This document shows, piece by piece, positions 20,200 through 33,802 of a stretch of 64,000 nucleotides of DNA. Made by a program: the position numbers and the translations under genes. Within the stretch, counting starts at the first letter, position 1, and each line of letters starts with the position of its first letter. The notes beneath the pieces were generated by a model that was not told where the DNA came from, did not search any database, and was given only the letters and a program-made list of their open reading frames with translations. The DNA is from Lingula anatina (lineage: Eukaryota; Brachiopoda; Lingulata; Lingulida; Lingulidae): NCBI RefSeq assembly GCF_001039355.2, contig NW_019775916.1, positions 23,502 to 87,501 on the forward strand, in the 5' to 3' direction.

Positions 20200-20570
20200 T
20201 GAAATGTCAACAGAGACATGGAGAATGGTGAAATGGCAGGAAGAATGGGATGTCCTTCAAAATGGCAGACTGACATGTATGACTTCATTCCTGAAGTGAG
20301 CACCCGACCACCTGGCCATGAGCTGGGTCGCCTATCATGGACTCGACTGAACCGCATCAGAACAGGTCAAGGCCGTTTTCGTGCTAATATGTTTGAAAGG
20401 GGGCTCTGTCAATGTCCAGCATGCGAGTGTGGTGCCCCCCTACAGACAGCCAACCACACCGTAGAGACTTGTCAACTGCATCAGTGCACAGGGTTGGACT
20501 CACTTAAGTCGTTAGACGAAAGAGCTAAAGACTGGCTTGAAAATGCCAATATAATCCTCTGACTTTTGAT
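20200..20570 (+). pseudogene. LINE 3' end fragment (C-terminal zinc-knuckle region)
   Basis: The plus-strand frame 20218-20562 reads LNRIRTGQGRFRANMFERG then CQCPACECGAPLQTANHTVE, the conserved tail of many jockey/I-like retroelement ORF2 proteins (CxC...C...H). It is 5' truncated and stops at 20562. No RT core is attached. Confidence 0.75.
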
Positions 20571-22891
20571 TCTTAAGTGCACATTACCTGGATGAAAACG
20601 GACATACGCATATATATAAAGAAAGCACAAATTACGACAAAGGTAAATTGTAGAAATGACCAGTATTTTCTAGGAATATTCTTAATTTTTTTTTAAAAAG
20701 TCAGGAGGCTGTCCGTCTTGTTATTGCCATCTGGTTTATATCTCAATATTTAAGCAATCTTTTTTTTTGTTAATTCTTTCCTGGGGCATTTGACGGCTCT
20801 ACCCTTTTCGTCTCTCTTGAATTTAAGTTCTTCAATACAGTAAGTGTCTACCATTCTACTGATGAAATAAAACCCTCTAGAAAAATAAAACGTTGGCGTT
20901 TATGCATCCCGCTGTTAAGAACAACAAATACCGCCATTTGACTCCGCAAGTCATTGCTTCAAATGTGCAAACATCACATAATTCAACGAGCAGATGTATT
21001 CAGGAGAGACGCCTAAATGTTTATCTATTTTAATATACACTCTGTTAAAAATGCACAGAATAAAACAAAGAACATATAAATGACTTGAATGCCATAAATT
21101 TAAGTGAGCAGTCCGATGAACAGTGATTACATTATATGTCGTCAGGTGTTTGAATAAATGTTACGCACACTTTTCTAGAGTTCTAGAACCTGATGAGGGA
21201 GCAACAACAAGCTCACATGCTGACTTAATGGGGGCGTGGCAGCGCGAAGGTCGCACTGAACAGGACGAGATCAACTACAGTTGGAGCTACCGGTACGTGA
21301 TGGCCGTCGCATTTTGATCAGGCGGGATATGAGCACTTTGTCAGTTTCGCCAAACTGTCGTGACATATTTATGATCCATGTTGCCTTTCCGGCGTCCATA
21401 CTAACAGAATCCTGTATCATCACATGTGGAGTTTTCCAGTGTATGGTTATATCAACCTACGCTGATAGATTTTTTAAGTTAAAACTTTAAATTGCTCAGA
21501 AGGTGTGCATTATGCTGTGTACCATTTGAGTAATTTTAAACAAGATAGTATGTGTAGATGCAAATTCAACATTTATAGACTTAAACATTCACGAATGAGA
21601 AATAGACACCGTCGCAACAGTTTGTCGTATATAAATGGCACACGTTAAAATAACATTAGTTATGTATTGCCAACGACTGATACAATGTATCTCTATATGC
21701 AAAATGAAATAATGTTCAAAAAGGGCCTTAACAAATATTAACTCTGTGTGTGTGTGTGGAATTGATCAAAAATGGAACATTTGTAGAGTTGTTCTTTATC
21801 ATCTTGTAAATAGAACTCTGATATCAGAAGTGTGGCTGTGAATGGAGGTGGCACGTCGAGATCGATTACAATTGCGCCACGTGATGACCCTCACGTACTT
21901 TAACTTGGCGGGACCCCAACCCTTCAGTAACTTTGCTGGCAAAAGACAGCCTTTTAGGACACATAACCCGGCGAAATAACGACAATCTCTCCGATGGTTT
22001 CTACAGCGTTCAAAAATGGCAAAGTCCACACAATAAAGGCCAAACCTTCACCACAGTAAGGGAAGGGTTCTCTCTACCAGAGGTGAGTGAGTGATGATGG
22101 AAATAAATCTATGCACTAGTCAGCAATTAAAACGTAACAAAAGGCCTATCTAATAAAATTCATGTTTTGGTCTTGGTAAAGGATCAGAGAAACGTATCAT
22201 TTACATGCTGCGGGCAGCAGTAGGTGACTTGACTGAAAAGAATTCAGCCCAAAATGGCCATCTATCTAGCTAGAGACATATCTGTGAATATCTGTAAAAA
22301 TCTATCAGTCGCCCTGGTAGAGGGTAAATAGCAGGGACGAAAAAAGAAGGAAAGATCTAACAAACAACGTTCTGTCATATCCTGTAACACTTTTCTATGG
22401 AATATCAATAATAAACGAGTTTGTCCAACACTACTTGGGTAGTGTAGCTTTACTCTGGTGGGCATGAGTACTCGTATAAGACCGCAAGAGAAAGTTCAAA
22501 TACCGGTATATACTTACCTAACTGAAGTGAAAATGAGAGGTGTTCTTGTTCCCCTACTGTCTTCTTCCTTCTGCTAGCGCTGTTGCAGTAAGCCCGAGTC
22601 GTTGTACATAAGACCACAAGTGCATATCCATATAAGGGGCACCCGATCCTTTCTTTAGATCTTCTTGGAAAAACAAACTGGGCTCCTCCCAAAAGGCCTT
22701 GGTAAGAACTTTATTGAACCCTTTGATTTCTGTGTTAATCCATATGCCAACATGTTTGTCTCAAATTATGATAAAATCTTAGTTGCAAGGGGTGTACTAT
22801 TGGTAGATTATGATAAAATAATCGCGCATTTTGACTATATCTTAGTTATTAGGGTCAAAATTAGTGTACATTTTTTAAATTAAGTATGGGC

Positions 22892-23105
22892 TCAGCCCAC
22901 ACGCCGGCTGCCTATGTCCGTCGTGGGGGGGGGGGGGGGGGGGGGAGGGGGGGGGGATGCCCCCCTCCGCGGGTGGGAGTTTGATGCCTTCCCCCTATGA
23001 AATTTTGAAATTAACATAAAATGTTGTAATTTACTGTCATTTAAACCAAAGATTATCCCTCTGAATATGAAAGATAGACCAGCTAGTCAGCCGTGTGGGC
23101 AAAAT
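22892..23105. repeat. Poly-G tract within imperfect inverted repeat
   Basis: GCCCACACGCCGGCTG near 22897 is mirrored by CAGCCGTGTGGGC near 23089. A G-homopolymer (about 22925-22957) lies between them. It may be a degraded MITE. Confidence 0.5.
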
Positions 23106-24248
23106 TTCACATTTATAGAGAAATCCACTAGTGAGCGGTTCTAGAACAAGTGTCATTTCTAGTTCAAAATTGGGGGCCTCGACACTCTTCACCTTCTTTC
23201 CAAGTATCTTTTATTAAAATGATAACAATAATGCGGCTCGACAATACACTCGTAATATTTCACGTACAGCTCGGCGACTCGTATTGGATCTATCACACAC
23301 ACACACACACATATAAAAAAAATGAAAGAAGGCAACAAAGGTAAAAGGTCAACTGTGTAGAAATGTAGAAAAGATAAGAGAAAAAGGGAAGTGGGTTTAG
23401 GACGAAGTAAAAGCAAAATAGAGATTGCAATGTTTCACAGCTTATGAACACACATGTAGTTTGAAAAGTAAACAATAAAGCATCAAAAAAAGTTTAACAA
23501 CTATTCCTGACCTCGATCGAAAAGCTATGGACTACTCGAAATTGTAAACAATACACACACACAAAAAAAACATTAATTGGGTCTTTTCCAGTTTATTACC
23601 ATGCTTTCTAATCAAGTATACATATACATAACAAATAATCGGGGTTATCCACAAGAAGTAGCCCTTGAAAACACGTAGCCTTAATGAAATCAATCATGTG
23701 TCCAGTTCAGCGTAACATACAGACATGTACCGGTGTAACGTGACAAAGAGTTCCCAATGATAGAGAGCTCCCTTCCCTTTCATTAATTTGCATAGGTAAG
23801 CCGTCTCCCTAGATTCTGACACACTTAGGTACATGTACAGGCTCATCCTAACCATTATAACTGAATGGACGGCGGACGTCCTGTTACCCTCAGTTTCGTT
23901 ACACCGGTATATGTGCATGTCCATGTACAATGCAAAACAACGGTAATAACCAGGCTCTCGTAAATGTACCTGCAATCTACATGATATTTGCAAGTAGTTC
24001 AGCAGAATAATACGACCAGGTCGCTCTACCGCTTATTATATATAAACTATTAAATTTTAGGATATATTTATCCAAATATCAAAATTAAGTCTATGATGCC
24101 GAAAGGAGATTGCACATTCTTGTGCTCGTTAGGGTATAAGCACTATAATAACGGGTTAGCGAGAATTTTTGATAGTAATCAACATTAGTTATACACACGT
24201 GGGTGATTATTTTGCAGCGACCCTCATTTCTGAAGTGTTTCAAGAGCG

Positions 24249-26430
24249 TCAGAACCAAGCTACGTACAGCCCCATCACTCTCCTAAGGAGCGCATTAGTA
24301 AACACACCGTAAGGGTCAAGTGATTTTCTAATATTTAAGAAGACTCTCAGGTCGTCGCCGTAGATGTTTCTGGCCCTCTGTTGGAGATCGGGGTAGATGT
24401 CCAGTAGTTTCGCCCAGTGGGGTGCGCCACCTTTGATGCCAACGGAGTCACTCTCCCATGCGGAAATTATCTGAATTTTAAACAAAATGCATCCTAAATA
24501 TCCAGCTTTAATACTACAAAAGCGCTGTATTTGTTGAGTTTATTTTTCAAGACAAGGCTTGTATTAAAATAAGATAAGGAAAACAGCTATTCAAGAGTAT
24601 TGAGAATAAGCGTCAATTTAGAGGACAGTATCTGCAAGATGGGTTTCGACGCATGACATTGTCCCATTAAAGATATATTTTACAAAAAGAAATGAAGAAA
24701 TAAATAAAATAAAATGAAAAATGTATGCAGGAGATTACCGGGTATATGTTAACAATTCCAAATTGACTAAGAATATGAGAATCCTCATGTTAGATATTAA
24801 AACACTCATCTTAATTTTAGGTTTAAAATATTTTTATCACTTAATTCAAACTCCGTATTCACTATCCGTATGTTTCCTCTAGGCTATTTTATATATGTGC
24901 GTGAGTGTGTGTGTGTTAGAGAGAGAGAGGCTGCGTACGTGCGCACATACGGTAAATTATATGTAGCATTATAATATACCTTTGTATAAATATCCCTACT
25001 ACGTTGAAGCTCATTAGAGTTTGTCCACTTTGACTCGAGGTTAAATGTCCCAAAGACGTCCCCAGTGGCTGCGAGCTGACCAGAAGGCACCCTGATCCAA
25101 GCAGACGGAAGTGACGTAGCACATAGGTGGCAGATGGTACTGCGGACCCATCGGAAAAGGTTGTCGTGCAGATTTTGAACGCCATCCTTGCGCGACTCGT
25201 GATTAAGCGTTGACGCTAGAGACTGAAAGATTATTATTTTCTCAGTGAAAGAACTGGTGCCGTAATTTTGTCACGAATCAGTATTATTCCTCAAATATTT
25301 CATACATAGGTGATAAATTGGATTTTTCATACATACCCTTGAATTAACTACACTACTCTCAGTGAGTCAAAATTTTTACTGTAATAGCCAGCGAAAACTT
25401 ACCCGAATGGCTGCGGCGCCTGCAGTGAAATCAGGGTCGGGAAAGTCGTACTCTGTAATGACCAAATTATATGGCCAGGCAGGCACATGAACGGCTTTAT
25501 GTAATGGTACTACTTGGGAGGGAGGAAGCACCAAGCGAGTCTTAAAAACTGCCTATTATAAAGAAACATATAAGATAACAAATTTGAACACATTACCATG
25601 CAGAGGGGCAAATGAAAATACATGCTAAAAGTTATAACAGGCAAAATGTTATGCCTGTTGGTTAAATCTCATATATCTAGTAATTTGTCTGATCATTGAC
25701 GGCCATTTTGGAATTTCTGAAAATATTTCAACACAAATAAATACAAACCAAGAGTCTTGTTAAAGCTACATGTACATTTCTGATGAATAATAGAGGCGAT
25801 CTACACTTTGCACGGTGCCCACAGTTTATTAGGGATACGTCTGGGGCAAAAAAAGCAGTGTTACCTCGTTTGTGTGACAAAAATGCCAGTAATGTATTGG
25901 TAAGTGTAGAGTTATGCGGGGTTAAACTGTTACGGTCTGCTTGTTTTAGTGACCCTTACATGAAGCACACACAGGTGTGGAGTAACGCATGCAGTGCGTG
26001 CCCCCGACTTTGGATTCAATTTTGCTACCCAACAACCCAAGAGGGATTGCAATACTCGTATGGACATAAATTCGCCCCAATTATTATCCCAATTACCTAG
26101 TTATTTCGTAGAGGATAAACAGTAAATTATAAATTAAAGCCTGGTGTAGACTATATATATATCTCAATTTTTTGCATGCATACAGAAAACATTCCAATAC
26201 AAGCCTGTGACCTTCATTCTTAAGACCGCCATCTAGTGTCCAACAAGGCCTCGATGTACTAGTCAAGCCATCATAAAGACATCCATTTATTTTTTGCTGG
26301 GTTGAAAATCGATACTGTCCGGATTTGCTCCACAGTTAAAACGAGACGTGACAACTCGGATGCAGGGATTTCGTGTCAATTCCGTGTCTTTAAATGTAAA
26401 GCAGAGTAAGGGAATCTCTACGTATGGAAA

Positions 26431-26467
<37 letters not shown>

Positions 26468-29400
26468 GAGGTGTTTTGGGATATATAGATGGGTTATTAT
26501 ACTGGGGTAGATATATTTTCATACATGTCAACTCTCCCGGATAAACCGGGAGTCTCCCGGATACAGATCGAATCTACCGGTCTCCCGTACGGGTAACCAA
26601 ATTTTCGGAAAAAAACGACTTTGAAAATTTGCACCACTGTCATTTAACGTCCTGTCTCAAATACTCAGGAAACAGTGACAATACTAATAACCCCATGTGG
26701 TAGATAAGGGGAACTGACAGAGGAGCTAACATGATGACTGCTAGGGTGAGGTAAGCTCAAGCAAATACCCGGTAGCTCGGAGATACGCTTTGTGGCAAGA
26801 AAGAACGACACATCTTGAATGTAAACGCGCCTGAAGGTCACTGACCTGTCCTTGTGACACCACTGTGACGTTATACGAGGACGGACGTTCATCTGTGATC
26901 TGTATTGTTGCTGGACTTGAAACAGGGTTAACGATTCTGAAATTTAACAACATCGGGATTGATGTTTACTACTGAGAAAACTTCTATTAAGTTATGGGTT
27001 GCATTCATGGTAATTGAAGGCACAATATCAAGATTTTGAGCGAAAAGTCTAATAATTGCTGATGCAAATACTATGAGATTTCTGGTTCACGAAAATATGT
27101 GGTTCGAATTTGCGACTGTTTAAATGCACCGGTTAATTCTTGTAGAATTCCTCTATATCTACTAGCTAATCCGTCGTCAACCAGGAAAGTTGCGTGTTGC
27201 TTTAAGTGCCCAGCTGGTTAAGACAAAGTAGGCGTTTTGAGATATCCGTGCTAACTTAAGCCATTACCATTAGACGAAAAATTCGACCTTTAACTTACTC
27301 TAACAATGCCAAATCGTTCCCGCAGTCCCATGTTTCTGGAACCAATCCTGTTTTTAGTACCTCCTGAGCCTCTTCCTCCGTCAGGGAGTTGTAGGGGTCA
27401 TGCCAAATGTTGACGTGATAGTTCCCAGCCACGACGTCCCGAAGAAAATTAGGGTCATATAGATTTCTTAGTGGAGTAAACACGTTTCTATGGACAACGT
27501 TCACTTGTGGGATCACCTATATGATATGAAAATGGCAAAATAATGATAAACGGTTTACTTCTAGGATTTTCTTGTAAATATCCTGCGATGTACCACGACG
27601 AAGTAGTGTGTGGTCCTAAGCGCTGTGTACCTTTTATACAGCAGGAAGATAGAGCTACGTACCAAAATGATTGAGACCAAATGAGAAATAACGCTCAAAA
27701 TAATAATAATAACAACGAGTGTTTATACCAAAGCTACAAACGCATCCCTCGACACTCACTTTCAACTCGACTTCGAACAAAATTCCGAGCAGCCCCATAT
27801 TACATCGCAGTGCTTTCATTACTTCGGGGTGTGTGTCTTCCCTGAATTCCCTGATGTTCCCCCATCCGTCTACCAGCCTCGCGCTGACTAAGAAAGCCCC
27901 CATGGAAGCTGAATTGTAAAAACCAGCCTGAAATAAAAACGATGTGATTAATTTTCACCAACATTGAGTTTTTGTCTTGATTGTACATGTGCACTGCATG
28001 CATGCATTTTCGCTCAGTATTTTCGTTAAAAATTAGTTTAGTTGCAAAATCTATTCGATCATTTGATGCCACAAATCAACCTCATTTCACACAAACACAC
28101 AAAAAAGAAAAAGAGGTAACAAACATACAAGCAAAAAAAAAGAAAAAAAAAACTTTGCTGTATGGAACCCAAAGGAAGCATATTACGTGTGATCCCGTTC
28201 CGAGAGCACCAGCTATATGTGGTTCGTTAATGAGGGGTCCGTAAGGGAAGTTGTGACCTAAAGCATCCAACTTTTGGTCAAAGTTTTCTTGGGACAGGCC
28301 GGCAGCGACTCTCACGGTGGCATGTGTATCGGAGGGTCCCTGAAAAACGACACTAGTTTTCACGTTTCATGATTAAAATTATTGGCTTGACAAATTTAAT
28401 TGCATCAGCTTCTCATCTTGTCCCCTCAATTTAAAATTATAGATGATGCTGATATGATATAAAAAATGTAGAGTGAGACGATCAACCCAAAGTACGGAAC
28501 AAGATGGGCATTAACGAAGGCTAACACGTTTCAGAATTAAATGAACAGTTAAATCAAAATATGGTCGATGGCAGCAAGTATGTGTGTGAAAAAGCTCTCG
28601 TAGCCCCATGGGTTTGAATATATTTACAAGCAGTTTGCATAAACATGATAATTAAAATGCAAGTAGGCCCTGCTTAATGGGGCTTTGAGTTGGACACTTA
28701 AGGAGGCTGCTGCTAATATTACAAATGCCATTTTGCCCCAGCGATTTATATAAAATGAGTACAACTAAATCTAAAGACTATAGATGATAATAACATTACA
28801 TTCTATTTGGGTTTTTTAAACCACCCTGAAATGACACTAACAAAATATAAGATGAAATAAATACATTAATTACATGTTAATTATAAACAAAATGAAAATG
28901 AAAATACAAATATCCTACAAATGAAAAATAAAACAAAAACAAAACTCGCCCTGGAGCCCTTATATGGGTGACTGTAGATCTTGGTACATAGTAAAGGTAG
29001 AAAAAGCACAAAACACCCAAACCCAATATAGAGGTGCATTTCACATGCTGAAGTGTCAAAATATAAAAATGAATGAATTCAAAATTGTATTCAATATTTC
29101 AAAACATATATGTGTATAGAACAAAAACCCACGACTGTGTCAACTGAAATTCAACTTTTGATTTTTACCATATCTTTAACATTAAGCAAAGAGACCTATA
29201 TGGTAACGTATGTTCCAAAAAACGTACGGTAACGTATGTTCTTGCCACTTAATTTTCATTTTTATGCCGCGTTCCGATATGTTTTTTACTGGTTCAGTCA
29301 TGGCAAATTAGACATGACGTAAGGACGTTTTTACAAATATTTAAACTGTATCTCAAGGGGCTTTGCGTCATGGCTCATACTAGTAGGTGAGCGGCAGAAG

Positions 29401-32400
29401 GCCAAAATTTTCAGATTTAGTGTCCCCTTTATACACAGACCTGAATTATATATCATTTGAAAGCTCAGAGTCTGCTGGTCAAAGTTAGCCATGATGTGGA
29501 AATGGCAATTGCCTGCGTAACCATGGAAACGGACAATTTCCAAGATGGCCGCCTGTTCTTTTGCATTTTTTCTAAAAATACAAATCATTGATAAACATAC
29601 CTAAAACATTGTCTATCATCTAACCTTTACATGTTTTGTGATGAGGGAGGTTATGGGCTAAAAAAAACACCATACCAGAATTTCAAGATGGCCGCCGTTT
29701 TCAACATGGCCGCCATTGTTTGTGAAATATTGGTCAAATTTTCTCATTGTATTCCAAAACTTTACATATAAAATCAAAACCACAATGTTCATATCACCTT
29801 TATTGCCTGGATTACATAAAGTAGTTATTATTACATTACATTGTGGCATTTGGTTAAATTTGGGAGAGGTTTAAGCAGTCAGTTTTCAAATATTCAAAAT
29901 GGCTGCCATGAAATGCAAATTTCCATGATGTGGACTTAAGTTCAGCTAAATCATCACAAAATATCTTTAAATGCCAAACTCACACATATATTAGTGCTAG
30001 ATGCTTGATGCTACATGATGCTTCATACAACCTTTTCAAAATGGCCACCATTTTCAAGATGGCGTCCATTTTCCTGTTAAAATTCACTAAAATAGCATTT
30101 TCCAAAGGCAAAATGTATACAATAAAAAAATCATAAACAATATTAAAACAAAAAACCTCCAAAATTTAAAATAAGTTATTGGCTTTAAATTGATGTTGTT
30201 TTATAAGATTTTAATTGCTTTTTTAATATGATAAAAGCAAATTTAAATGTCATTTAAACGAAATGACATTATTTACACATTTTACGCTGGTGACTTCCTG
30301 TCAGTCAAATTCTCACATGAAAGAAAACAGCATGCAACAAATTATATCACTCTTCTAACATTGCTTTGAAGAATGCTGTGTGTTTCCCAAATAAAAAACT
30401 ACCAGTTAACTTCAAAATGACAGCCAAATCCAATATAGCGGCCCATGTTAAATTATCATTCTTATTTNTCTGACACCCCATTTCCATAGATTAGATCGAC
30501 CTACTTTAGATCGACCTAACTCCCTGGGGGTTCATGCTAAATAGCTGTCAGCCGGGCGGACATGAAAGTTAATTACCTCCTTACAGCTTGTAGTAGGCGG
30601 GACGGACATTTAAGTCGGATTATCTGAAAGTAATCTAGTGAGACTCCCCGCGGGGATAGATCGATCTAAAATCTATGGGAATAGAGCCTGAGAGTATGTC
30701 TGAGGATCTGCTGCCAAATTTCTCAGATTTCCAGGCCTGGGGATGAGGGGAATTTCCTACATTTCTGTTTTGGGACTGCCTCCTTCAAGCTCTTCTTTTA
30801 AACTTTGTTAGAACAGGGTGCACTGGTTACCGGGAGATGCAGCTTGTGTCAGTAAGGGCAATGTTGCCCAAATTGTTTGCGACAAACTATGCTCAAAGGA
30901 CCCAGTGTACCTACTAGATATGTCAGAATCCATATTCTCTGGGGACATGTATTGAAATTGATTGTGATTTTGATGAAAGAGCATGAGTGACAGGTCACTA
31001 ATGTAGATACAAAGAACACGTTAAGGGTTTAGCATGTATATGTGTTTGTGGGTGTGTGTGAGTAGATAACGCATGCAGGCACAAGCATTTTAATTAAGGT
31101 ATATATGAGAGTATGGGTACTTAGAAATGTACTGAGATAAAATTTTGAGGATAATTGAAGCGGCAAAATAGTGTATTTATGTGCTCCTTTCTTTACTGAA
31201 AAGTCAACTTGACAAATGTAGACCGCAGAAATGCATCATGGATTTGCAGTGGGTTATATGGACTGATGCACTTCAAATAAAGATAGGTTCCTGTTTTAAT
31301 ATGACAGACATTTTGGTATTGGTAAATACATTAAATTTGATAGATCAAAAAAAATATTTTTTTTAATTGTCTACATATTTCCAAACTATGGGATTTCTTT
31401 TTTACTGTGACAATCGCGCACAAAGGTTCACAACAAGAAACACAGCATTAACTTTGACTTGACTTAACATGTGTTAGTACATACAAATATTGGAAAATCC
31501 AAAAATTGTTTATTATAAGTGAAAAGTTGCAGTAATAGCACATATCCTACAATTATTTTTCTTTTGCAACCATATATGTAGTAATGCTTTGCAAATAATT
31601 TCATCTTTAGATGTGCGTAATACAATTTTGAGAAAAAACTCCATTTGGCGGCCATCTTGAAAATGATGGCCATCTTGAAGATGTATTAAGCATCAAGTAG
31701 CATCTAGCACAAATATGTATGAGAGCTTGGACAAAAAAATTATTTATTTGATGATTTAGCTGAATCAAATCCCAAGTTACGGAAATTTGCATTTCATGGC
31801 AGTGAGTCATTTTGAATATTTAAGAAATGACTGCTAAAATATCACTGAAGTTAAACCAAATGCCATAATGTAATAAATTAATGACTGCTTTGTATAATTC
31901 ATTCCATAATAGTTATATGGACATTATGGTTTTGATTTTATATGTAAAGATTTGGAATAAAATTAGCAAATTCGAACACTTTTCACAAATGATGGTAGCC
32001 ATCTTGAAAACGGTGGCCATCTTCAAAATGGTGGCCATTTTGAAGAAGTTGTATGAAGCATCATGTAAAATCTAGCATCTAGCAAAAATATGTTTTGAGC
32101 TTGGTAATAAAAATAATTTTATTGATTATTTAAGTGCACAAAAGCCTACCTCATGGAAATAGGCATTTCATGGTGGCCATGTTGAATATTTGAAAATTGA
32201 CTGCTTTACCATCCCCCAAATTTAACCAAATGCCATAACTAAATGAAAATATACCTACTTTGTATAATTCATGCAATAACTATTTTGTCGACACCACAAT
32301 TATGATTCTATATGTAAAGATTTGGAATAAAATGAGAAAATTTGACCAATTTTTCATAAACAATGGCGGCCATCTTGAAAACGGCGGCCATCTTGAAATT

Positions 32401-33762
32401 CTGCTATGGTGTTTTTTTTAGCCCATAACCTCCCTCATCACAAAACATGTTAAGGTTAGATGATAGACAATGTTTTAGGTATGTTTATCAATGATTTGTA
32501 TTTTTAGAAAAAATGCAAAAAAACAGGCGGCCATCTTGGAAATTGTCCGTTTCCATGGTTACGCAGGCAATTGCCATTTCCACATCATGGCTAACTTTGA
32601 CCAGCAGACTCTTAGCTTTCAAATGGTATATAATTCAGGTCTGTGTATAAAGGGGACACTAAACTCCTTAAATAAAGCACTTTTTGGGGTTTTGCCGCTC
32701 ACCTATAGGTAACGTATGTTCCCTAGAAAAATTGTCAAAATGTTTCATTTTGTTCAAGTACTTGTGTGCAAAAGATACAATGTTTTCTTTTGCTGACCGA
32801 ACAATATATTGTGGTTCCATAATAGTTTGACATTTCTGATATAACCTTTGGATCATGAAGGGAAACATGTTTATTTAATGCTTATTTTACTGTCGGTAGG
32901 GTGCATTTTTCCCCATAATTTATTATTCTGTGACAAGCAAACTTAAGTCGCTCAAAAACAATTAACTGGTCTATACAGAAGATTATTATAATTTTTAACA
33001 ACGTTATACTTGTAGGAGATAAATCAATGAACAAAACCAGTGATGACTGAATTTTCAAAGTGAGTAGAACGTTTCACAGTTGGACGTTTTGTATTTGTGA
33101 CAGTAACGTATGTTCCTTTTTGGGGTTAAACAATGAATTGTTTTTAATTAATCATGGTTCCAGGAGAGTGAAACTTTTATACAAGCTTCTTCATGTGGGA
33201 CCCTAAAATAATCAAACACAGTTAGCAATCTGTGCAGTAAATATTTTTAATAACATGCTTGTGACATCAATTGCACCTCTATATTGGGTTTGGGTGAAAA
33301 GCATATACTTTGATTAATGTCTAGGTTGCATTCATTTAACTAAACAACATATGTACAATATACACCATACCGTAACACCCAGCTACGTAAACAGAAAAGA
33401 ACAAGTAGGTGCAAACTAAATTACTGGGAACTATTTTATTGACTCTGTTGACTTGTAAATAATCGTCGGTTTAATATTTGGAAGCAAACCATCGGTATAA
33501 AATCCGGTCTATCGAATAAACTGAGATACATGGAGCTATTTTGTTGACTTGCACACAGTATTCGATCCCCCATCAAGGAGCACGGTATCTTTTTCTCGCT
33601 GAAATCTTTTGTAGATTCGTAATGATACTTTAACCAAACAGACACGTCACGTTCGGATCACGTGGGGAGCACGTTGCTACCACATTATAACGTCATAGCA
33701 CCGTACGCGTGCTAGCCACGTGATCCGAACGTGACGTGTTTGCTGGGAAGCATGTTTAATAT

Positions 33763-33802
<40 letters not shown>

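Larger units (their letters stand above)
19209..24248. other. Stretch without supported host genes, 3' of first GULO-like gene
   Basis: It holds a long palindromic element, a LINE 3' end, a poly-G tract (about 22925-22957), a CA run (about 23293-23311), and several short open frames without family resemblance (21123-21490, 21799-22029, 22262-22692, 23694-23993). A minus-strand donor-like GTAAGT follows an open frame near 22510 and a plus-strand GTAAGA lies near 22701, but no partner exons were found. Confidence 0.6.

Noticed and set aside
21799-22029. 76-codon minus-strand frame as an exon
   Set aside because: It has no ATG at its start, no convincing splice pair and no family resemblance.
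23694-23993. 99-codon minus-strand frame as a gene
   Set aside because: It overlaps an imperfect inverted repeat (ACCGGTGTAACG / CGTTACACCGGT) and has no exon structure; more likely part of a degraded MITE.
29331-32712. Matching 75-85 codon frames on opposite strands as duplicated genes
   Set aside because: They are corresponding parts of the two arms of the long inverted repeat and show no domain or splice structure.
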